This document shows positions 33,081 to 40,540 of a stretch of 64,000 nucleotides of DNA, one piece after another. Under the pieces are notes generated by a model. It saw only the letters and a program-made list of their open reading frames with translations. It was not told the origin of the DNA and did no database searches. Both the position numbers and the translations under genes were made by a program. The DNA lies in the NCBI GenBank assembly GCA_044347755.1, contig JBIKUE010000002.1, positions 58,020-122,019 of the forward strand, read 5' to 3'. The stretch is from M3007 sp044347755. Lineage in GTDB: Bacteria; Bacteroidota; Bacteroidia; Chitinophagales; Saprospiraceae. Each line of letters begins with the position of its first letter. Position 1 is the first letter of the stretch.

Positions 33081-35252
33081 ATGAACAAGTTTTTTGTTTT
33101 TATCATAGGTTTTTCTTCATTACTGGCTTCTTGTGCTCCTAAATCGGGCAATACAGTAAGCAGCACGCCTGTCACCCCTGCCCCACCAGTAGCAGGGGTA
33201 AGTAAAGCTCCTCAAATTCCACTTCCAACAGGTAATATTCGGAAAAGTGCGCCTACACCAGGTTCTGCGCCAAAAGTGCAGATCGGCAAAGCTGAAACTT
33301 TCAGACTGGATAATGGCTTGACTGTAATTCTTGTAGAAAACCACAAGTTGCCAAAGGTGTCCTATCGGGTTTTTGTAGACTATGATCCAGTTTTGGAAAA
33401 AGATGCCGCTGGGTATCTGGATATTACGGGAGAACTCATTTCCAAAGGCACCAAAACGCGTACGAAAGCGCAAATTGATGCACAGGTAGACTTTATTGGC
33501 GCCAGTTTGTTTTCAGATGCCAATGGCGTTAGTGGCAATTGTCTGAAAAAGCATAGCGAAAAGCTTCTGACACTGATGTCGGATGTTTTACTCAATCCAA
33601 CCTTCCCACAAGAGGAAATGGACAAGGCTAAAAAAAGAGCGGAAAGTGGTCTTGCCTCTCAAAAAGATGATGCTAATGCCATTGCAGGCAACGTGGCCTC
33701 CATTTTGCGGTATGGTAAAGATCATCCGTATGGTGAGATCATGACGGATGCCACCTTGAGCAAAATCAATCTTGACCAGGTTAAAAACCATTATGCTACC
33801 TATTTCAAACCTAATATTGCCTATTTGGTCATTACAGGCGATATCACTCGTCCTGAAGCAGAACGTCAGGCTAAACAATATTTTGGCAAATGGGAGAAAG
33901 GGACGGTTCCTACACATACTTATGGAATTCCACGTGCTCCGGAAAAGACAACTGTTGATTTTGTAAACCGTGCTGGCGCCGTTCAGTCTGTTATCAATAT
34001 TACTTATCCGGTGGAGCTGCAACCTGGAACGCCAGATGTCATCCGCTCCAGGGTTGCCAATTCTGTTTTAGGAGGTTATTTCAACAGCAGATTAAATTAT
34101 AACCTCCGGGAAACAAATGCCTGGACCTATGGCGCGGGAAGCTCACTTAACCCAGACAAACTTGTGGGGATGTTCAACGCATCTGCAAGCGTTCGAAATG
34201 CGGTAACTGATAGCAGTATCATCGAATTTTTGAAAGAGATGCGACGGCTAAGTGATGAAAAAGTGCCCAATGATGAATTACAAGTCGTAAAGAATGTAAT
34301 GGCCGGTAATTTTTCCCGGAGTCTGGAAGAGCCTGGAACAGTTGCCACCTTTGCGCTCAATACTGCCCGGTACAGATTACCTGTTGATTATTACGAGAAA
34401 TATCTTGAGGTGCTTCAAAGTGTAACTGCAGATGAAATTCAGGCTATGTCCAGGAAATACATTCGGGCAGACAAAGCACATATTCTTGTTGTTGGTAATC
34501 GTGATGATGTAGCAGATCGTTTGAAACAGTTTTCTGCAGAAGGTAAAATCAATTTTTATGATGCATTCGGAAATCCGGTTAAATCCGCTAATACAACCCT
34601 GCCGGCTGGACTTACCGCTGAGCAGGTTATAGAAGACTATTTGAATGCTATTGGTGGCAGAGGCAAAATTGTGACGATTACCGATATGGAAACGAAATCT
34701 ACCATGCAAATGCGCGGCCCGTCATTTAACTTAACTACCTATCAAAAAGGCGGAAATAAAATTCTCGTAGAGATGAGTATGAATGGCCAGGTGATGAACA
34801 AGCAGCTTTTTGATGGCCAAAGCGGCGCCCAGTCAGCCATGGGTCAGGTAGAAAACCTCGATGAGGCATCTATTGCTGATATGAAGGAACAAGCAAAGAT
34901 TTGCAAAGAGGCGGATTACAAGACCAATGGATACAAGCTGAACTTGAAAAAAATGGAAGAGGTAAATGGTGTTATGGCCTTCGTTATTGAAGTAACGCGT
35001 CCCGACGGTGAAAAGATTACAGAATATTATGACACCAAGACCAGCCTAAAGCTTAGAGAAGTGAGCATGGATCAAGGCCCGGATGGCAATCCGGCTATCC
35101 AAACAGTCGACATGTCGGACTATAAGGAGGTAAATGGGGTAAAAATGCCACACGTACTGACCATAAGTGGAGTCTTCCCGGTTCCATTCAAAGTAAATGT
35201 TTCTGAGATAAAAGTGAACGGAGGCATCAAGGATGATGTATTCAAGTTATAA
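33081..35252 (+). CDS. M16-family lipoprotein (inactive subunit) with C-terminal extension
   Basis: A 723-aa lipoprotein; signal MNKFFVFIIGFSSLLASC gives a lipobox ending at Cys18. A Pro/Thr-rich linker follows to ~60. The M16 domain starts ETFRLDNGLTVILVENHKLPKVSY. At the place of HxxEH the sequence reads GYLDITGELISKGT, so the zinc site is absent, and the protein is the probable regulatory partner of the previous gene. The second M16 half has YPVELQPGTPDVIRSRVANSVLGGYFNSRLNYNLRE. After ~510 there is an extra ~210-aa domain (LTAEQVIEDYLNAIGGRGKI ... TTYQKGGNKILVEMSMNGQ ... DYKEVNGVKMPHVL) that resembles LolA-like beta folds found alone in Bacteroidota. The fusion is common enough to be functional. 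Confidence 0.9.
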   Translation: MNKFFVFIIGFSSLLASCAPKSGNTVSSTPVTPAPPVAGVSKAPQIPLPTGNIRKSAPTPGSAPKVQIGKAETFRLDNGLTVILVENHKLPKVSYRVFVDYDPVLEKDAAGYLDITGELISKGTKTRTKAQIDAQVDFIGASLFSDANGVSGNCLKKHSEKLLTLMSDVLLNPTFPQEEMDKAKKRAESGLASQKDDANAIAGNVASILRYGKDHPYGEIMTDATLSKINLDQVKNHYATYFKPNIAYLVITGDITRPEAERQAKQYFGKWEKGTVPTHTYGIPRAPEKTTVDFVNRAGAVQSVINITYPVELQPGTPDVIRSRVANSVLGGYFNSRLNYNLRETNAWTYGAGSSLNPDKLVGMFNASASVRNAVTDSSIIEFLKEMRRLSDEKVPNDELQVVKNVMAGNFSRSLEEPGTVATFALNTARYRLPVDYYEKYLEVLQSVTADEIQAMSRKYIRADKAHILVVGNRDDVADRLKQFSAEGKINFYDAFGNPVKSANTTLPAGLTAEQVIEDYLNAIGGRGKIVTITDMETKSTMQMRGPSFNLTTYQKGGNKILVEMSMNGQVMNKQLFDGQSGAQSAMGQVENLDEASIADMKEQAKICKEADYKTNGYKLNLKKMEEVNGVMAFVIEVTRPDGEKITEYYDTKTSLKLREVSMDQGPDGNPAIQTVDMSDYKEVNGVKMPHVLTISGVFPVPFKVNVSEIKVNGGIKDDVFKL

Positions 35253-35271
35253 AACCTTGCACGGTTAAGCA

Positions 35272-35279
35272 TACCTTTG
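35272..35279 (+). promoter_or_regulatory. -7 element TACCTTTG before yajC
   Basis: A perfect TAnnTTTG that touches the terminator hairpin beginning at 35280. The implied start near 35286 lies inside the hairpin's left arm. No -33 TTTG is present at the correct distance. Confidence 0.35.
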
Positions 35280-35314
35280 CGCACGTTTCCTAAGTCGGGG
35301 AACGTGCGTTTTTG
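35280..35314 (+). terminator. Rho-independent terminator after the M16 pair
   Basis: An 11-bp stem (one G-U pair) pairs 35280-35290 with 35298-35308 and is followed by GTTTTTG. It comes 28 bp after the M16 lipoprotein stop. Confidence 0.75.
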
Positions 35315-35344
35315 TTTCAACTTTACCACGAAATAACAATCAAC

Positions 35345-35641
35345 ATGTTGCACACACTTTTACAAGCACCAGCCGGTGGCGGCAGCGGACTGCTCGGAAT
35401 GCTTTTTCCTTTTCTAATCATTATCGTTTTTTACTTCTTTTTGATTCGTCCGCAGGTAAAACGTCAAAAAGAACAGCAAAAATTTATTGAAGCCTTGAAA
35501 GAGGGCCAGGAAGTAGTGACAAGTTCCGGTATCATTGGTAAAATTACCAAGATTGATGGCCCGGTTATCAGACTCATGGTTGACGAAAAAACCTTTATCC
35601 GGGTCGTGAAATCGTCCATCCAGGGCGAGTATAAAGGATAA
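35345..35641 (+). CDS. yajC: Sec translocase accessory protein YajC
   Basis: A 98-aa single-pass membrane protein that associates with SecDF in the Sec system. It has a short N-terminal tail, one membrane helix (LLGMLFPFLIIIVFYFFLI) followed by the family signature RPQVKRQKEQQKFIEALKEGQEVVTSSGIIGKI and a short cytoplasmic domain ending FIRVVKSSIQGEYKG. The ATG at 35345 matches normal YajC length; an ATG-like start at 35312 would add 11 residues. secD and secF are not adjacent. A 10-bp perfect inverted repeat (35650-35659 with 35672-35681) follows the stop but lacks a T-run. Confidence 0.95.
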   Translation: MLHTLLQAPAGGGSGLLGMLFPFLIIIVFYFFLIRPQVKRQKEQQKFIEALKEGQEVVTSSGIIGKITKIDGPVIRLMVDEKTFIRVVKSSIQGEYKG

Positions 35642-35649
35642 AGTCCAAT

Positions 35650-35681
35650 CCGGTGTCCCTGGTTACATACCGGGACACCGG
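35650..35681. repeat. Inverted repeat after yajC
   Basis: CCGGTGTCCC (35650-35659) and GGGACACCGG (35672-35681) form a perfect 10-bp stem with a 12-nt loop that could extend by two more pairs. No T-run follows on either strand. It may be a weak terminator, an mRNA end-protecting hairpin or a protein site. Confidence 0.6.
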
Positions 35682-35714
35682 AAATACAGTGAAAACAATT
35701 TCAAACCCTTGATT

Positions 35715-36776
35715 ATGAACAAAAACCAGTCTCTCTTGCTCTTTTTTGTGGTGCTTTCAGGTCTTGTTTCCTGCACCCGAAATACCACTTTGCGCGTACT
35801 GCAACCGGCTCAAATGACCCTCCCGGAACATATTACTACGGTGGCGATGATTGACCGTAGTAAGCCGGCTAACGGGTGGTCCAACTTCTTTGAAGGCCTG
35901 CTTACAGGTGAACAAATTGGACAAGACCGCCGTAGCCGTCAAACGGCTATGGATGGATTAACCAATGCGTTGACCCGAACGCCCAGATTTCAGGTAAAAT
36001 CTACCGGTATTGAGCTGGCTGGCAGTAAAGCGGGAGGAAGAATGCCAGCGGCGCTCGATTGGACCGAAATAGACAAAATTTGTCGAGACTACGGCTCGAA
36101 TGCCGTTGTGTCCATTGAGTCTTTTGATTCTGACAATTCGAACAGAGCCTGGCCTGTAAGTGAAACCAAGAAAGATAAGACTGGAAAAAAATATACGGTA
36201 ACCACCTATCGCTCCCAACAGCGTACCGGTGTGCGAATTGGCTGGCGACTTTATGACCCCAAAACCAAAATCATTCTGGATGAGTATGTAACCGATGATT
36301 TTCTGGAACGTAACGGCAGTGGCAATACAGAGCGGGCGGCGCTCAACAATCTGCCTTCCCAGTTAAATGTTACTCGGGATGTAGCCTATAATGTTGGTAT
36401 TGAATACGGTGCACGCATTGCCCCTATTTATGTAAACGTTTCCAGGGCATATTACCACAAGGCCAAAGGGTTTAAGTCTCAAATGAAAGCCGCGTCCACT
36501 CATCTCGCAGATCGCGACATAGAAAGAGCCACCAATATTTGGAAAAAAGTGATCGCTCAGGCGGGAAAGACTAATAAAAAGGCGTCTGGCAGAGCTGCAT
36601 ATAACATGGCTGTTGCCGCTGAAATTAACGGCAATTTAGAGCTGGCATTGGAGTGGGCCACAAAATCTTATCAGGAGTATGGTAACAAAAAGGCTCGTGA
36701 ATACATTAATGTCATCAAGCAACGGCAAAATGATGCCAGAAAAGCTGATGCACAGTTGCCAGGTAAAAAGGCATAA
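35715..36776 (+). CDS. Lipoprotein with TPR-like C-terminus (DUF6340-like)
   Basis: A 353-aa lipoprotein; ATG 35715 starts a signal with lipobox LVSC (Cys20). The N-terminal part resembles DUF6340-type proteins: LRVLQPAQMTLPEHITTVAMIDRSKP, then ICRDYGSNAVVSIESFDSD and GVRIGWRLYDPKTKIILDEY. The region ~255-340 has helical repeats (ASTHLADRDIERATNIWKKVI, RAAYNMAVAAEINGNLELALEWATKSY) that look like TPRs. The function of the family is unknown. It is 74 bp after yajC and 41 bp before a small membrane protein gene. Confidence 0.8.
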   Translation: MNKNQSLLLFFVVLSGLVSCTRNTTLRVLQPAQMTLPEHITTVAMIDRSKPANGWSNFFEGLLTGEQIGQDRRSRQTAMDGLTNALTRTPRFQVKSTGIELAGSKAGGRMPAALDWTEIDKICRDYGSNAVVSIESFDSDNSNRAWPVSETKKDKTGKKYTVTTYRSQQRTGVRIGWRLYDPKTKIILDEYVTDDFLERNGSGNTERAALNNLPSQLNVTRDVAYNVGIEYGARIAPIYVNVSRAYYHKAKGFKSQMKAASTHLADRDIERATNIWKKVIAQAGKTNKKASGRAAYNMAVAAEINGNLELALEWATKSYQEYGNKKAREYINVIKQRQNDARKADAQLPGKKA

Positions 36777-36817
36777 GCCGATTTGCATTGGCATACGTAC
36801 TTCGATATCCTTGACTT

Positions 36818-37291
36818 ATGTTACCCAAATACTTTCTCACTTTTGCCTGTTTAACCCTCTGGTTGCTAACGTTTAGCATTGGTGCATTTATTGATACCAA
36901 TCCGCTGCGTGCAGGACTGAACCAACAGTTCGTATTCAGAGACTTTATATTGGTGGTTTTGGCCTGGATTCCAACTAATTTAGGCATATTATCCATCCTT
37001 GCCGGACTAAGTGGTGCGCTTTGTCATTCCCTGCTTCGCGGTTTGGAAGTTGAAGAGGAACAGATCAGGCCGTTAAAGGAAGGCTCCAGGATTTTGGGAG
37101 GCGCCATTGCCGGCCTGATGTTTTATCTGTCTTTGATGGCCGGTGCGTTTCTTCTTATGAACGAACCGTTTGATGTTACAACAAAAGAACAATACTTCAG
37201 GATTGCGGGGGTGGTATCATTAATAGCCTTCATTGCGGGCTTTCGTCCGGATCTGCTTAGAAGGATATTGGACAAAATTCCCGGTTTTTAG
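36818..37291 (+). CDS. Small multi-pass membrane protein, unknown
   Basis: A 157-aa protein with no family recognised. Four hydrophobic segments are visible: FLTFACLTLWLLTFSIGAFI, FRDFILVVLAWIPTNLGILSILAGLSGAL, ILGGAIAGLMFYLSLMAGAFLLM and IAGVVSLIAFIAGF. A charged loop (RGLEVEEEQIRPLKEGSR) follows the second, and the end is RPDLLRRILDKIPGF. It overlaps the convergent nadE by 4 bp. Confidence 0.7.
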   Translation: MLPKYFLTFACLTLWLLTFSIGAFIDTNPLRAGLNQQFVFRDFILVVLAWIPTNLGILSILAGLSGALCHSLLRGLEVEEEQIRPLKEGSRILGGAIAGLMFYLSLMAGAFLLMNEPFDVTTKEQYFRIAGVVSLIAFIAGFRPDLLRRILDKIPGF

Positions 37292-38946
37292 GAAAGGTAT
37301 TTCCCGACAATAGGCAGACGACGACCCATTCCGAAGGCTTTGGCGCTAATCCGTATAACCGGTGCTGCCTGCTCTCTTTTGAATTCATTGATATTCACCA
37401 TTCGAAGTACCCTTTTTACCAAGGCTTCGTCAAATCCCTGTGCAATGAGCTCGCTGGGGCCTTTGCGACATTCGATATATTGAAAAAGCAAAGGATCTAA
37501 TACTTCATAAGGAGGCAGGCTATCCGTATCTTTCTGACCAGGCCTTAGCTCTGCAGAAGGTGGTTTGGAGATGGAATTTTCAGGTATAACTCCCGTCATT
37601 TTATGTTTGCCGATGGGAAGTGTATTCATGTACTTTGTCAATTCATATACTTCGGTTTTATACACATCACCAAGCACCGCTAACCCTCCACACATGTCGC
37701 CATAAAGCGTCCCATACCCTACAGACATTTCACTTTTGTTGGTGGTATTCAGTAGGATGTGGCCAAACTTATTACTCATGGCCATGAGTAAAGTTCCACG
37801 CACGCGCGCCTGGATGTTCTCTTCGGTAACATTGAAAGCTAATCCGCTGAATTGCGAAGACAGCGAAGATTCAAATGCATCAAAAACAGGCTTTATGGCA
37901 ACAATGTCGTATTGTATTCCGAGGTTTTCAGCCAGAATCTTTGCATCGTTTACAGAGTGATCACTGCTAAATTGGCTTGGCATTAATAAAACCCGAACAT
38001 TTTCTGCGCCTAAGGCTTCCGTTGCCAGCACAGCGGTTACGGCAGAATCGATGCCTCCTGAAAGCCCCAAAATGCCCTTTTGAAATCCCAGCTTACGGAA
38101 GTAATCACGAATGCCCAGGACCAGGGCATCATGAATGAGTTGGAACTTGTCCTTGGGCTGTTCCCGTTGGATACCGCCTTTCTTCACTTCAGCCAGGTCA
38201 TATACCCGTAAACATTCCTCAAAATAGGGCATTTCGTCAAAAACCTGCCCATCCGGGGATACGACCAGGCTGCCGCCATCAAAAATTACATCCGTTTGTC
38301 CGCCCACCATATTGGTGTAAAACATAGGGATCTTATATTGATTTACATTGGCCCTGACGGTATGAATCCTGGTTTTGGCATGCGTATAATTGAACGGAGA
38401 AGCGGAAATATTGACTATAAAATCCGGGTTTTCCAGCATCATCTCATCCAGTGGACAAATGGTATAGAGGGGGTTTTCATTCCCCAGATTCCAAATATCT
38501 TCACATATGGACAGGGCTATTTTTTTGCCTTTAAAGGAAACCGTCTTAAATTCGGTAGCTGGTTCGAAATAGCGGTATTCATCAAAGATATCATAGGTTG
38601 GCAGTAATGCCTTGTGTTGAATGGACTGTATTTTACCTTGAAATAGAAAATAAGCAGAATTATACAGATCCTTCCCTGCTAATACCGGGTTCCTTGTAGG
38701 CGCCCCAACTACAATAGCGATATCCTGGCTCACTTTACACAGAGCATCAATGGAATTTTGGCATCTTTTTATAAAATCATCAAATTCCAAAAAGTCTCCT
38801 GGCGGGTATCCGCATACTGCTAATTCAGGAAAACAAATCAAATCCGCCTTTTCCGATATGGCAGATGCCACAGCTGCGAGCATTTTGTCCAGGTTTCCTT
38901 CAAAATTTCCAATGTGCAGGTTTAACTGCGAAAGTGCAATGCGCAT
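37288..38946 (-). CDS. nadE: Glutamine-dependent NAD+ synthetase
   Basis: A 552-aa two-domain enzyme that makes NAD+ from nicotinic acid adenine dinucleotide, ATP and glutamine. The N-terminal carbon-nitrogen hydrolase (glutaminase) domain shows Glu41 in ICFPELAVCGYPPGDF, Lys in HKALLPTYDIFDE and Cys in LSICEDIWN. The C-terminal synthetase domain starts near 290 with KGILGLSGGIDSAVTAV (the PP-loop SGGxDS), then NTTNKSEMSVGYGTLYGDMCGG and NSISKPPSAELRPGQKDTDSLPPYEVLDPLL. Length is normal. It lies 23 bp downstream of the adenylate cyclase gene on the same strand and probably shares its transcript. Confidence 0.96.
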   Translation of the reverse strand: MRIALSQLNLHIGNFEGNLDKMLAAVASAISEKADLICFPELAVCGYPPGDFLEFDDFIKRCQNSIDALCKVSQDIAIVVGAPTRNPVLAGKDLYNSAYFLFQGKIQSIQHKALLPTYDIFDEYRYFEPATEFKTVSFKGKKIALSICEDIWNLGNENPLYTICPLDEMMLENPDFIVNISASPFNYTHAKTRIHTVRANVNQYKIPMFYTNMVGGQTDVIFDGGSLVVSPDGQVFDEMPYFEECLRVYDLAEVKKGGIQREQPKDKFQLIHDALVLGIRDYFRKLGFQKGILGLSGGIDSAVTAVLATEALGAENVRVLLMPSQFSSDHSVNDAKILAENLGIQYDIVAIKPVFDAFESSLSSQFSGLAFNVTEENIQARVRGTLLMAMSNKFGHILLNTTNKSEMSVGYGTLYGDMCGGLAVLGDVYKTEVYELTKYMNTLPIGKHKMTGVIPENSISKPPSAELRPGQKDTDSLPPYEVLDPLLFQYIECRKGPSELIAQGFDEALVKRVLRMVNINEFKREQAAPVIRISAKAFGMGRRLPIVGKYLS

Positions 38947-38969
38947 GTTTTTAACGAATTAACGATGTC

Positions 38970-40508
38970 TTATTCAACGTAATACATGTCAATTTCCCCT
39001 TTGTTTTTAGCGGCAATTTTGCCTCGGTAATGACATGGATACGTTTCTTTAATATTTTGAAATACTTCACCTGAAACATTTATCCGGCCGCCTTCCCCGG
39101 CCTGCTCTACCCTCGCGGCAATATTAACGGTGTCGCCCCAAATATCAAACGCGAATTTCTTTGACCCCACCACACCAGCTACCACCGGCCCCCGGTGGAT
39201 GCCAATTCTTGCATCAAACCTGGGCAATCCCATTTTTTCCCGGTCCTGATTCCATCCTTTGAGCCAGGTTTGCATTTCTTTGGCAGCAGAAACAATATCA
39301 ATTAATTGAGACCCACCTCCATCTGGCAATCCACCGGCACACATATAAGCATCTCCAATCGTTTTGATTTTCTCCAGTCCATGTTTGGCGATGATCTCGT
39401 CAAACTTTTGGAAACAGGTATCCAGTTCACTGACCAGTTGCTGGGGGGAAAGCACTTCGGCGATTTTACTGAAACCTACAAAATCAGCAAATAAAACCCC
39501 CACATCTTCGAAATAGCGCGCTTTAGTACGTCCTTGTTTTTTCAGCTCATCTGCTACCAGTGTTGGTAATATGTTCAGCAATAAGGTGTCAGAACGTAGC
39601 TGTTCTTCCTTGATAGTTTTGTTTTTTTCAGCTAATATGTGTGCATTTTGCCTGGCCCTGAAAAAACTGAAGGTGGATCCTCCTGCCAACAACAATAATA
39701 CGCCAATAGCGGCATAGTTAAATTTTCGGTTACTGTCGGCCTCCCGAAGTGCCAGGTTGGCATTGGAAACGGCAAGAGAATCCATGCCTCTGGTATAAGA
39801 AACTGAATCCAACATCAACTTTTGTTGCATCATCACCATACGGGCTTTCATTTGTTCTTCAGTCAAATTCTCCAGTTCTGCGTTTTTGGCGGCAAGCTCA
39901 TCTTGTAAAGCTTTACTGTTTTGAAGCATTTTAGTTTGTTCTTCTCTGAACTTTATCTGATTTTCCAGCAGTTGTCGCTGGGCATCTGTTAACTCCTTCT
40001 GCATTTCCTGACGGTTAACTGGTGCGTCTTCAGTTAAGGTTCCACCACTTTTGATACGAAGTATCTGGACTTCATATTGCTGTACCAATTGTGTTTTTCC
40101 TGCACTTTTTGCAATTGACTTAAGGTTTTCAAGGTTATCAAGTGCCAGGGTATTGTTCTGGATTCGCTGTGTCCGGAGAATGGCAAGACTTTGTTCAAAC
40201 TTCCGATCCGGCCTTTTTTTTCCAGCCAACAGCAAAGCTTTACCTTCCCTGTTCATGGCATTTGCTCGGAGTTCAGGAAGCCGCAATTTTTCAGCCAAAT
40301 CTTCTGCATTATCGGCTGAAACAATGGCTTTCTCCAAATCCCCGGCATACATTTGGGCGTCTGACAGTGCAATAAGGGCTTCAATTTTAGCAGCGCCTTT
40401 GGCATTCGCAGCCTCTGTTTCCAATTGTTTGATTTTGTTGGACTGAGTCCAACCATTTTGGCCTGCCAACATCAAGCAGAGCATGTAATAGATTGCTTTC
40501 CTGTTCAC
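38970..40508 (-). CDS. Class III adenylate cyclase with exported sensor region
   Basis: A 512-aa inner-membrane signalling protein. It has a signal peptide (MNRKAIYYMLCLMLAGQNGWTQ), then a periplasmic helical region with TPR-like units (IEALIALSDAQMYAGDLEKAIVSADNAEDLAEKL) and a long coiled coil (~165-245), one membrane helix (FNYAAIGVLLLLAGGSTF, ~265-283), then a cytoplasmic class III cyclase domain from ~330. Catalytic features are VLFADFVGFSKIA (first metal Asp), KIKTIGDAYMCAGG (second metal Asp; Lys in the purine-selecting position) and FDIWGDTVNIAARVE (Asp of purine selection, Asn and Arg of the transition state). The Lys/Asp pair points to ATP. The ligand sensed is unknown. Confidence 0.9.
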   Translation of the reverse strand: MNRKAIYYMLCLMLAGQNGWTQSNKIKQLETEAANAKGAAKIEALIALSDAQMYAGDLEKAIVSADNAEDLAEKLRLPELRANAMNREGKALLLAGKKRPDRKFEQSLAILRTQRIQNNTLALDNLENLKSIAKSAGKTQLVQQYEVQILRIKSGGTLTEDAPVNRQEMQKELTDAQRQLLENQIKFREEQTKMLQNSKALQDELAAKNAELENLTEEQMKARMVMMQQKLMLDSVSYTRGMDSLAVSNANLALREADSNRKFNYAAIGVLLLLAGGSTFSFFRARQNAHILAEKNKTIKEEQLRSDTLLLNILPTLVADELKKQGRTKARYFEDVGVLFADFVGFSKIAEVLSPQQLVSELDTCFQKFDEIIAKHGLEKIKTIGDAYMCAGGLPDGGGSQLIDIVSAAKEMQTWLKGWNQDREKMGLPRFDARIGIHRGPVVAGVVGSKKFAFDIWGDTVNIAARVEQAGEGGRINVSGEVFQNIKETYPCHYRGKIAAKNKGEIDMYYVE

Positions 40509-40540
40509 GACGCAAAGTTTAAATTGGTGACGAAATAATT

